Below, in pieces: positions 35,562 through 43,447 of a DNA stretch of 64,000 bases. The first letter of the stretch is position 1. Each line of letters opens with the position of its first letter. The DNA comes from CAYONZ01 sp964405465 (GTDB taxonomy: Bacteria; Bdellovibrionota; Bdellovibrionia; Bdellovibrionales; JAMPXM01): NCBI GenBank assembly GCA_964405465.1, contig CAYONZ010000009.1, positions 16,705 to 80,704 of the forward strand, given 5' to 3'. The position numbers and the translations under genes were made by a program. The notes beneath the pieces were generated by a model, which saw nothing but the letters and a program-made list of their open reading frames with translations, was not told where the DNA came from and did not search any database.

Positions 35562-36737
35562 GTGCAAAACCTAAAGAACTTAATTCTTGAAACACTCAGT
35601 ATGGTACCAAGTGCAGACAACACCCAGCCCTGGAAAATTGCATGGACCGAGACTCCGACGAAACAATACGCCGAAATTCTCCATGACGGTGCTGTCGCAT
35701 TTCATTCATTGAACTCCAAAGGAATGGCTTCTTTGTTTTCACTGGGTTTCGTCATAGAGTCCCTGGCATTAGCGGCAACACAGCTTGGATTTAAAACCCA
35801 AGTTGTCCTCCGCAAATCTCAATGGCAAAATCTCGAAGAGAAAAGTATTTTGCCAGTGGCCCAGCTCATCTTCACCCCTTCTTTAGAGCAGACAAGCCAA
35901 GAGGATAAAGAGCTCTTTGAACAAATTAAAAATCGACATACGCATCGTGGCTTGTACAACAAGGAGTTTTTGAATTCCTCGGTCTTGCAAAGTCTCAACG
36001 AGCAAGATTCTTCCAACGGACAATCTCGCATTCATTATATGCGACCCGAGCAAGATGCGATTCTCACCTATATCTCTCAGGGAGAATCACTGTTGTGGAA
36101 AGAAACCAAACTCGTTTCAGAGATTGCGAAATGGGTCAGATTCACCCAAAAAGAAGTTGAAGCTCACAACACCGGACTCAATGGTGCTGGTCTTGGATTT
36201 TCAAAATTAGAGCTCCTTTTCCTAAAATTCATCACCCAACATCCAACGCTACTTCGCTTTTTTGCACCCTTCATCGGCAATGTCGTCGTCCCGATGACCA
36301 CCAAGAAGCTTATTCGCTCCAGCTCTGCACTCAGCTGTGTGACTGTAAAACAAATGACTCCAGAGGCCTTAATAGATGCCGGCCGGCTAATGATGTTCAA
36401 TTGGCTTCGCCTTACAAAAATGGGATTCGTTATTCACCCCTACACAATAGGATCACTCAATCTATTCAACCTCGAAAACAACTCCATGCCGGGGATCTTG
36501 AAGCAAAACCATTATACCTTCTTCGTGAATGGTCTTAAGACCGTGAGCAAATTCTTTAAATTGGGATCCAACGAAACTCCGGTTTTCATGTTTCGCCTTG
36601 GCAAAGCAGCCGCCCTCCGTCGCGACCAACAATCAAAGCGAAGACCAACATCGGAACTTTTGGATTCTTATCAGTACTTATCTCTTGGGAAAGATCACGC
36701 CGATTGTTCCACTGTCGATCCATCGGCTAAAATCTAA
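35562..36737 (+). CDS. Nitroreductase-fold protein
   Basis: 391 residues from GTG 35562, preceded by AAGGGGG six bases upstream. ATG 35442 in the same frame has no ribosome site and adds 40 residues without family resemblance. Near the start, MVPSADNTQPWKI is the FMN-binding signature of nitroreductase-fold proteins, most like the divergent Acg/MoeY-type branch of about 330-390 residues. RHTHRGLYNK and a late FNWLRLTKMGFVIHPYTIGS also fit that branch. Many of these bind flavin, but some have lost activity. The gene is divergent from the TPR regulator, and its last 60 bases overlap the convergent kinase-like gene. Substrate unknown. Confidence 0.68.
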   Translation: MQNLKNLILETLSMVPSADNTQPWKIAWTETPTKQYAEILHDGAVAFHSLNSKGMASLFSLGFVIESLALAATQLGFKTQVVLRKSQWQNLEEKSILPVAQLIFTPSLEQTSQEDKELFEQIKNRHTHRGLYNKEFLNSSVLQSLNEQDSSNGQSRIHYMRPEQDAILTYISQGESLLWKETKLVSEIAKWVRFTQKEVEAHNTGLNGAGLGFSKLELLFLKFITQHPTLLRFFAPFIGNVVVPMTTKKLIRSSSALSCVTVKQMTPEALIDAGRLMMFNWLRLTKMGFVIHPYTIGSLNLFNLENNSMPGILKQNHYTFFVNGLKTVSKFFKLGSNETPVFMFRLGKAAALRRDQQSKRRPTSELLDSYQYLSLGKDHADCSTVDPSAKI

Positions 36738-37664
36738 TCTTCCCCGATGCATTTCTGCGAGTGTTGAATAAGCTTTTAGATTCCAACGATTCTGCTGGGA
36801 CTCGAGCGGCAAGAGATCACTGGGAGCCTTGCGAATCAGTTGCAGACTAAATTCAATTTCCCGTTCAGACTCACTCGTCAACCATTGTAAAACCAAAGAT
36901 TGATCCAAAACCTGCGACAGTGCGAAGTCCGTAAGAAAAAAAAGCAGATCTACGATCTGCGATTCGCGTACCATTAGAAAAATATCCTTTTCCGGCTTTA
37001 CTATAGAAATCGATCGGTCAAAATTCTTTGCATCCGAATTCAACTCATCCTGCAAGAGCGAGAAAACGCGAAACACAGAGGTCACTTTAACAGAATCTAC
37101 CTTTGGCGCGTAACTCGTAACCCGAAGCGCTCCCAATTGATCAGAAAGTTTCTGTGCACCCTGCTCAATTCTGAGAGCCAAAGATTCAAGTCGATTGGGG
37201 TCATTGGCTAGTACCTTAATCTGCTCACGCATCTGCAATGCCCTACCGGAAATCAATTGCAAAGGCTGAGAAAAATCCTGAAAAAATACCTGAGCCCAAG
37301 CACCAATATCTTTCGAAAGAATCCCATCCCGAACCCGAGCCGGTCGAGTCAAGAGTAAAAACCCTGGCCGATCACCGATACGCAGCAGCTCCCAGTCACC
37401 GTAATCACCCGAGCCAAAGCGCCAACTCACCATTTTACTGCTCGATTTCAAAAAAGACTCAAACTGAACTCGCCGCAAGTAAGAAGTCTTTTCATCGCAT
37501 GCCCAGCTCCAAAACGGCGCTGATTCAAGTTGTGCACGATCCAAACCATGCCGTAGAGCCCAGCTCCAAAAGAATTCAGATGCGTCAAGCAAATGCCCTT
37601 GATGATCAAAGACCAAATTCAAATCCAAGTTCACATCAGCTGTTGAAAGTCTCGGTGATGGCAC
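36678..37664 (-). CDS. Degenerate PAS/histidine-kinase-like protein
   Basis: 328 residues from GTG 37664, with GGGGAT six bases upstream; a TTG four codons earlier is possible. Residues ~10-110 resemble a PAS sensor (LDLNLVFDHQGHLLDASEFF). A helical region follows (VFFQDFSQPLQLISGRALQM) in the position of the HisKA dimerisation helix, but with no phospho-His. The last ~110 residues have the length and order of a HATPase domain yet lack N-box, D-x-G-x-G and G-x-G motifs. It is best read as a pseudokinase or scaffold. It overlaps the nitroreductase gene at its 3' end and lies 128 bp downstream of the histone operon, possibly as its last gene. Confidence 0.58.
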   Translation of the reverse strand: MPSPRLSTADVNLDLNLVFDHQGHLLDASEFFWSWALRHGLDRAQLESAPFWSWACDEKTSYLRRVQFESFLKSSSKMVSWRFGSGDYGDWELLRIGDRPGFLLLTRPARVRDGILSKDIGAWAQVFFQDFSQPLQLISGRALQMREQIKVLANDPNRLESLALRIEQGAQKLSDQLGALRVTSYAPKVDSVKVTSVFRVFSLLQDELNSDAKNFDRSISIVKPEKDIFLMVRESQIVDLLFFLTDFALSQVLDQSLVLQWLTSESEREIEFSLQLIRKAPSDLLPLESQQNRWNLKAYSTLAEMHRGRLDFSRWIDSGTIGVIFPKR

Positions 37665-37792
37665 GCAAATCCCCAATCAGAGTCCAAAACGGGCCCCTTG
37701 TACCATTCATGACAGCATTCAAATTATCTGTAAATAGATTTTATTTATTAAATAAGTTCTTAACAAGATCTATTGCTTCTCGCATCAGAATT

Positions 37793-38149
37793 TCACTTCA
37801 AATGAACATCAAATTGCTCAGAAAGATCATTTGATTTCAATTTCAACTTAAGCGCTCGAGAAGTCGTCCCATTTTTGATGACGAAGTGCCCCTCTTTTCG
37901 GGTCACGGTCAATGACTGCAACTCTTTGCCAACCTGGACCTGCGCTTCAAGGCCAACATCATTGATTTTCATATTTGCAACTTTGTCACCGACCAAAAAT
38001 ACCGAAATCTCTTTATCTCCAGGAACTATTTTAAGGTCGACCAAGTTCCCCTGTTGAACAATTGTTCCAGGGAATTGAGTCCGCCCAGAGGACTCAGCAA
38101 AAGAGACCGCCGTCACCATCATCGCCGCTACGAGCATTGTAAATCTCAT
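37793..38149 (-). CDS. Small periplasmic protein of unknown function
   Basis: 118 residues from ATG 38149, with the strong ribosome site AAGGAGGAG. The signal peptide (MRFTMLVAAMMVTAVSFAES) is probably cut after SFA. The mature part, about 97 residues, is beta-rich with many Lys and Val, such as VDLKIVPGDKEISVFLVGDK and LKLKLKSNDLSE. No family is recognised. Its ATG overlaps the stop of the universal-stress gene (ATGA), so it belongs to the histone-usp operon. No cysteines, and no membrane segment beyond the signal. Confidence 0.75.
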   Translation of the reverse strand: MRFTMLVAAMMVTAVSFAESSGRTQFPGTIVQQGNLVDLKIVPGDKEISVFLVGDKVANMKINDVGLEAQVQVGKELQSLTVTRKEGHFVIKNGTTSRALKLKLKSNDLSEQFDVHLK

Positions 38150-39072
38150 GACTCCTCCTTCAAAACCAAAGTTGGCACCTTCGAACCTCGCATCACTTCT
38201 CGCGCCACACTTCCAAACACGACCTGTTCCCACCGACCAGCAAAGGTGGGTAAAACAACCATAGAGACCCGTGCTTTATGGGAGGCCTCATTGATGGCTT
38301 TGGCCAAAGATTTATTACCATGAGCAAACACCAACTCCGATTCCACACCAAGCCCGTGAAGCTGTGACACCCATTGACTCCCGATCTTATTTTTTTCAAG
38401 TTCTTCTGCCAACAGATAATCTCGTAACTTTTCAACACCACCGAACCAAGCTGAGCTCTGCACGAGTGTTTTATCATCTTCCTTCGGTCGATAATGAAAT
38501 ATCAGAATCGGAATTTTTCTATCCGCAAGATCAAGTGCAAGCCTTCGCAAAATTTTCCACGAAGAAGGTGAAAAATCGGTCGGAAACAACACCGACGTCA
38601 ATTTCTTCAAATCCTGCTCATGACTATTAAAAACTAAAACCGGTCGCGAAGATCGAGTCAGTAACCCTTCAGCAAAACTACCGACAAAAGCTCGTCCCAT
38701 GCCTTCTTTAAGATGAGTGCGAACAACCCACCAGTCTAGGTTACGCGTTTTCCCCCATCGCTCAAGAAGATCGATGGCATTTTTTCGTGAATGTTCATTC
38801 TCAAACAAAACCTCAGCTTCGGCTAAGCCTTTCAGCTTTACGGTTTTTAGACCCTTCTCAACCATCGCCTTGGCACTCTGTGAAAATCCCGCCATCCACT
38901 CCCGACTAAAATTGAGAGGCCAATTGACCTGATCAGGACAAACAACCGACACCGGATCAACTTCGACAGGCCCGGTTTTTTCAAGAGCAGAAAAGAACCT
39001 CACACTGTTTTTGATGCCTGAGGCCGGCATGGCAACCGGGTCCAACGCCCAACCTAACCTTAGATTTTTCAT
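38146..39072 (-). CDS. Tandem universal stress protein
   Basis: 308 residues, two Usp-type domains (about 1-150 and 155-308). The first ends in GRAFVGSFAEGLLTRSSRPV, the second in VVFGSVAREVMRGSKVPTLV, both in the usual Usp C-terminal position. The G-x-x-G ATP loop is weak in both, so ATP binding is doubtful. The second domain opens with SVLFPTDFSPSSWK, a good Usp start. Universal stress proteins act in the cytoplasm in stress resistance, with mechanisms that vary. The start ATG has AAGGCGGG just upstream and is 15 bp after the histone stop, so the genes are co-transcribed. Confidence 0.86.
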   Translation of the reverse strand: MKNLRLGWALDPVAMPASGIKNSVRFFSALEKTGPVEVDPVSVVCPDQVNWPLNFSREWMAGFSQSAKAMVEKGLKTVKLKGLAEAEVLFENEHSRKNAIDLLERWGKTRNLDWWVVRTHLKEGMGRAFVGSFAEGLLTRSSRPVLVFNSHEQDLKKLTSVLFPTDFSPSSWKILRRLALDLADRKIPILIFHYRPKEDDKTLVQSSAWFGGVEKLRDYLLAEELEKNKIGSQWVSQLHGLGVESELVFAHGNKSLAKAINEASHKARVSMVVLPTFAGRWEQVVFGSVAREVMRGSKVPTLVLKEES

Positions 39073-39087
39073 TGAACCCGCCTTACT

Positions 39088-39303
39088 TTATTTACCTAGA
39101 GCAGAAAGAAAGTCGCGATCCATCACAGTTTTGCGGCCGTCTTCTTTTGCTTTTTCCATCGCGTGATTGCAGAGTTCGCGCAGGTGTTCAGACAAAATCG
39201 GAAAAACCTGGGCTGATGTATTCATTCCTGCATTCGCTCGGATGTACTCTTTCAATTTTGAAGCAACAACTAAAACTTCTCCACCTTTTTCGTTTTCAGA
39301 CAT
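39088..39303 (-). CDS. Bacterial histone-fold protein (Bd0055-like)
   Basis: 71 residues. After a short acidic N-terminus, residues ~11-70 follow the histone fold: a first helix VVASKLKEYIRAN, a loop, a long central helix SEHLRELCNHAMEKAKEDG, then RKTVMDRDFLSAL. The R-K-T-V-x-x-x-D-[FIL] step is the same as the archaeal histone R-K-T-V-x-x-x-D-I strand/helix start. Bdellovibrio bacteriovorus encodes a single-histone-fold protein, Bd0055, that is abundant on its nucleoid and bends DNA rather than wrapping it. This protein has the matching size and design. AAAGGGAGAG precedes the ATG. It is the first gene of an operon with usp and a small periplasmic protein. I am confident of the fold; the DNA-binding mode is inferred from the family. 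Confidence 0.86.
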   Translation of the reverse strand: MSENEKGGEVLVVASKLKEYIRANAGMNTSAQVFPILSEHLRELCNHAMEKAKEDGRKTVMDRDFLSALGK

Positions 39304-39776
39304 TCTTCTCTCCCTTTAAAAAGCCTTATTAAGCATCTCAATACATTATTAAATAACAACTAAAATACACCATTACTTTTCACTAAATTAATCCAATTCA
39401 CTAAAATCACACTCTGCTTCACTCTTGAAACCAAATTTAGTTTGCATTAAAAAACACAAATTAAATCTGTCAAAACTCTCAACAAATTCCCACAATGCAT
39501 CCTCACAATTCCTATCCGGATACATTATATAGGTTTAAGCATGAAACCAGAAATTTGGGACGTCAACTATTATTGAAGACCAAAGTGTTCGCGGAATAGA
39601 CCGAAAAATTGTTTTGCTCTTCGAAATGGCCTCACTATAATGAGAACAAATTGGTCCATCTTTACCCCACACCCCACATCTTTCTAGTTAACTGTGCTCC
39701 CGACGACAGAAAGACCATGTGTGAAAAAAAGAGCCCAACGTTTTGATTACTCCAACGAAGTGACGCAGAGGCGGAT
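39304..39776. other. AT-rich divergent region between the histone gene and hrpB
   Basis: 473 bases, very AT-rich near the histone gene. Candidate minus-strand promoter at 39445-39473 (separate entry). The rest has no clear coding frame, hairpin or repeat. A polypyrimidine stretch, CTTTACCCCACACCCCACATC, sits near 39660-39680. Confidence 0.5.
39445..39473 (-). promoter_or_regulatory. Candidate sigma-70 promoter of the histone operon
   Basis: On the minus strand TTGACA (39473-39468), a 17-base spacer and TTAATG (39450-39445). The -35 is perfect, the -10 poor. The transcript would have a leader of about 135 bases. Judged by eye only. Confidence 0.35.
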
Positions 39777-42296
39777 TTGTTACGTTACACACTACCTATT
39801 GATGCCCATCTCGAAACCATCAACAAACAACTCCAAAGCTGCTCCTCTTTGGTTCTTTGCGCCACACCGGGTTCAGGCAAAACCACGCGCGTTCCTCCTG
39901 CTCTTTTAAAAAACTGTAAAAATAAAATCGTGGTGCTCGAGCCACGGAGACTTGCAGCTCGCACGGCCTGCGAAAGAATTGCCGAAGAAAATGGCTGGAG
40001 CGTCGGTCAAGAGGTCGGCTACCAAGTGCGCTTCGACAATCAAACATCTCGCAGCACACGCCTAATCTTTATGACCGAAGGAGTCCTGCTTCGCCAACTT
40101 CAAGACAATCCATTTCTTGATGAAATTGATATGGTTATTCTCGATGAATTTCACGAGCGCAGCTGGTACACCGATTTTGCCATTGCGCAACTCAAAGAGT
40201 TACAAAACTCAATTCGTCCTGACCTAAAAATCATCATCATGTCGGCAACGCTTGACCCACAACCGCTTCTAGAATTCCTGCCAAATTCTATTTTCGTGAA
40301 TTGCCTTGGGCAAATTTTTCCGGTTGAACTGATCTTACAAAAACACGCCCAATATCTGCAGCCATGCCCAGAACTCTACGATAATATCATAACGCTACTT
40401 AAAGTCATATTGACCAAAAACTCAGAAGACCACGGGCACATCTTAATCTTTCTTCCTGGAACTGGAGAAATTCGTGATCTTTTTTCGCGACTCACAACCC
40501 TGTTTTCACAAAACCTGCTCCCCAAAAACTGTACAATTCATCAGCTCTATGGAACTCTCTCTTTAAACGAGCAACGCCAGGTCCTCAATCCCACCGTGCA
40601 AACAAAAATTATTTTGTCGACCAACATCGCCGAAACATCCCTTACCATTGATGGCGTCCGAACGGTGATCGACAGTGGTCTTGCTAGAGTCTCTGGCCTC
40701 AATGAATCCGGAATCAACACACTCCATTTGCAACGCATCAGCCGTTTTTCTGCCATACAAAGAGCGGGACGTGCCGGGCGCCAGGGCCCAGGCCTTTGCT
40801 ACCGCCTCTGGAATAAACAAGACGAATTGAGTATGCGCGACTCTGAAATTCCTGAAATACTCCGCATGGATCTTTCAGAACCTCTGCTCTACCTTTTTAG
40901 TCAGGGCATAACCAAACCTCTCGAGTTCGGCTGGTTTGAGAAACCCAACTCTGAACTCCTCGAATCAGGAACACTACTGCTCAAATACCTAGAAGCCATC
41001 ACCGAAGACTGTCGCCTCACTCCAATAGGTAAAAAAATGCTCAATCTCCCGCTACCCGTTCGGCTTGCTCGAATTATGCTTGCAGCCGAAGAACTCAACG
41101 AGATTTACACCGGAGCTAGGATTTGCGCCCTGCTGGCCCAGAACTCCAAGGCATCAAGATCCCCATCTACGAATCACAATGAGTCCGATCCACTTGACGA
41201 GCTCGAATCGTCGCTATCATCCACGCCGACGTTTACCAAAACCTATAAACAAATTTTGTTTTCCGTGAATGCAAAACCGCAAAACGACCACACCAAGCCT
41301 ATCTTCAATGACGATGCGGCAAAGAAACTTCTTCTATTTGGCTTTCCCGATCGCGTTTGCAAACGACGCAGCCCTCGCTCCCGTCAGGCTCGTATGGTTG
41401 GTGGACTCGGCGTGACGCTTTCACATTCATCACGAGTCACAGCGGCTGATCTTTTTCTTGCAATCCAGCTCCAAGCCAATACATCGAAAGCCAACTCTAG
41501 TGGCATCGGTGCAACCTCCAAAGAAGTAACCGTGCACTCAGCGAGCTCAATCGAAGACACCTGGCTCAGCGAATTTTTCGCACATCATCTGCACAACTCG
41601 AGCGAAGTGACCTTCAACCCAGAAGACCAAACGATGTGGAAGACTCGCTCACGAAATTTTATCGATCTTCCAATTCAACTTCTCTCCAAAGAACGAGCCC
41701 GACCCGAAGAATCGCAGCACGCCCTCACATTGGTTTTGAAAAAACAATTTCCATTGTTTTTACAAAAACAAGAAAATCTGAAAAACTGGCTTGCTCGAAT
41801 AGAGTTCCTGCGACCTCTCCAGCCTGAATTAGAATGGCCATCCCTAAACCCAGCCCCCGAAGATCTTCTCGAAGAAATTTGCTATTTAGAAAACTCATTG
41901 CAAAAAATCTTCGACAAAGATGCACTCATGTATTTTGCGCAACGCCTCCCTGGCGAGCTACAGCGCATCCTCGACAGCCAAGCCCCAGCACATCTCTCTC
42001 TGCCATCGGGGCGAACCGTCAAAATCGACTATACGGCACCACTTCCATTTTTCGAAGCAAGACTCCAAGAAACCTATACCCTCAAAGAAACACCGCTCAT
42101 TGGCTTCGGCAAAATGCGCATTCAAGCTCATCTCCTGGCGCCCAACATGCGCCCTATTCAAGTCACTTCAGACCTCGAAACATTTTGGAAGTCTTCTTAC
42201 TTCGAAATCAGAAAAGAACTACGAGGTCGGTACCCAAAACACAATTGGCCAGAGGACCCACTCAATGCCACAAATGAAATGGTCAAAAAACGCTAA
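39777..42296 (+). CDS. hrpB: ATP-dependent helicase HrpB
   Basis: 839 residues from TTG 39777, with GAGGCGG five bases upstream. The superfamily-2 DEAH helicase core has Walker A ATPGSGKTTRV, the LDEFHERSW box (DEFH) and SATLDP. RAGRAGRQGPGLCYRLW is motif VI. The C-terminal third matches the HrpB-specific domain, with LPSGRTVKIDY, RPIQVTSDLETFW and RGRYPKHNWPEDP near the end. Length is the family norm (~820). HrpB is a cytoplasmic DExH-box helicase, linked in E. coli to mRNA processing and in others to surface attachment. It is followed 40 bp later by sua5 on the same strand. Confidence 0.94.
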   Translation: MLRYTLPIDAHLETINKQLQSCSSLVLCATPGSGKTTRVPPALLKNCKNKIVVLEPRRLAARTACERIAEENGWSVGQEVGYQVRFDNQTSRSTRLIFMTEGVLLRQLQDNPFLDEIDMVILDEFHERSWYTDFAIAQLKELQNSIRPDLKIIIMSATLDPQPLLEFLPNSIFVNCLGQIFPVELILQKHAQYLQPCPELYDNIITLLKVILTKNSEDHGHILIFLPGTGEIRDLFSRLTTLFSQNLLPKNCTIHQLYGTLSLNEQRQVLNPTVQTKIILSTNIAETSLTIDGVRTVIDSGLARVSGLNESGINTLHLQRISRFSAIQRAGRAGRQGPGLCYRLWNKQDELSMRDSEIPEILRMDLSEPLLYLFSQGITKPLEFGWFEKPNSELLESGTLLLKYLEAITEDCRLTPIGKKMLNLPLPVRLARIMLAAEELNEIYTGARICALLAQNSKASRSPSTNHNESDPLDELESSLSSTPTFTKTYKQILFSVNAKPQNDHTKPIFNDDAAKKLLLFGFPDRVCKRRSPRSRQARMVGGLGVTLSHSSRVTAADLFLAIQLQANTSKANSSGIGATSKEVTVHSASSIEDTWLSEFFAHHLHNSSEVTFNPEDQTMWKTRSRNFIDLPIQLLSKERARPEESQHALTLVLKKQFPLFLQKQENLKNWLARIEFLRPLQPELEWPSLNPAPEDLLEEICYLENSLQKIFDKDALMYFAQRLPGELQRILDSQAPAHLSLPSGRTVKIDYTAPLPFFEARLQETYTLKETPLIGFGKMRIQAHLLAPNMRPIQVTSDLETFWKSSYFEIRKELRGRYPKHNWPEDPLNATNEMVKKR

Positions 42297-42336
42297 AACA
42301 CTTTTTTATTGGCAACTCTTCTTGTAGTCTCAAACT

Positions 42337-43413
42337 ATGCACATTGCTCAACAAAATGACCTTCAAAAAGCCAAAGAACTTCTGGAAACGGGCGACGTCG
42401 TAGCGATGCCTACAGAAACGGTCTATGGACTTGCCGCCTCGATCGAAAGTGAAACCGGACTCAAAAAAATATTTCAACTCAAACAACGTCCATTCTTCGA
42501 TCCACTTATTGTTCATGTCGCTAGTCTCAAACAAGCTCAAAAACTCACCTCAGAGTGGCTTCCCGTGGCCGATTTTTTGGCGCGAACCTTTTGGCCCGGT
42601 CCACTCACCCTGGTCCTATCAAAATCTGATCTGGTGCACCCATTGATCACCTCAGGACTTGAAACTGTAGCCATACGCTTTCCCAATCACCCTTTGGCGA
42701 TCGAACTCATTGAACTTGTCGGTGCGCCTCTTGCCGCACCAAGCGCGAACAAGTTCGGCAAGACAAGCCCCAGCCGAGCTGACCATGTGCGATCTGAGTT
42801 TGCCCCAGAGATAGCAGCAGATCATCTGCTCGTACTTGATGGCGGCCCCTGCCAAATCGGACTCGAATCAACAGTGATTAGTTTTGAAACAGCTCCGCAC
42901 TCTGCCCGAACTGAGGGTCAGTCCCAGCAACTCTCCACCGAAACTGCAGATCTCGAGACAACCAATATCTGCATTCTTCGCCCAGGGGGAATCACCAAAG
43001 AGCAAATCGAAGAAGCACTGAAAAAATGGTCGGGCAAAACTAGAGTTTTAGAAATGCAGAGCCACAAATCACCAGGACACCTTGAGCACCACTACCAACC
43101 TGATGTCCCGTTAATTCTCATCAACGAAACTCCAAACTTCGACGAGACATTGAAACCGGCAAACAAATTAACCACAGCGGAACTCACAAAAATAGAGGCA
43201 CTGCTAAAATACAAACCTCATTCATGGGCAGAGATTCAACTTGGCACAGATCCGATTCTGGCCGCACGAAATCTCTATGCGGAGATGCGCAAACAAGCTG
43301 CTCACAAACCAGAAATTCTATGGATTAGAAAAAAAACCACCCAGAGCCAGGGCCTTTGGGCCGCGGTCTGGGACCGCGTCCATCGTGCATCGTCGTTTAA
43401 AATCGATGCGTAA
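42337..43413 (+). CDS. sua5: Threonylcarbamoyl-AMP synthase (Sua5 type)
   Basis: 358 residues. The YrdC domain (about 1-190) has VVAMPTETVYGLAA, KIFQLKQRPFFDPLIVHV, PGPLTLVL and APSANKFGKTSPSRADHV, with the conserved GLESTVI and LRPGGITKEQI. A linker with SPGHLEHHYQP and a C-terminal Rossmann-like Sua5 domain follow, as in Sua5 rather than short TsaC proteins. It makes threonylcarbamoyl-adenylate from Thr, bicarbonate and ATP for t6A37 of tRNAs. A Gln/Thr-rich insert lies around 190-210. The end of the gene is caught in a 27-bp tandem duplication. Confidence 0.94.
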   Translation: MHIAQQNDLQKAKELLETGDVVAMPTETVYGLAASIESETGLKKIFQLKQRPFFDPLIVHVASLKQAQKLTSEWLPVADFLARTFWPGPLTLVLSKSDLVHPLITSGLETVAIRFPNHPLAIELIELVGAPLAAPSANKFGKTSPSRADHVRSEFAPEIAADHLLVLDGGPCQIGLESTVISFETAPHSARTEGQSQQLSTETADLETTNICILRPGGITKEQIEEALKKWSGKTRVLEMQSHKSPGHLEHHYQPDVPLILINETPNFDETLKPANKLTTAELTKIEALLKYKPHSWAEIQLGTDPILAARNLYAEMRKQAAHKPEILWIRKKTTQSQGLWAAVWDRVHRASSFKIDA

Positions 43414-43447
43414 AATAATCCGTTTAAAATCGACGGGTAAAAATCAT
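43394..43447 (+). repeat. 27-bp tandem duplication across the sua5 stop codon
   Basis: The 27 bases at 43394-43420 recur at 43421-43447 with about five changes; both begin CGTTTAAAATCGA. The first copy holds the last codons and TAA of sua5. The second is downstream, non-coding, and runs up to the end of the convergent kinase-like gene. Confidence 0.75.
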
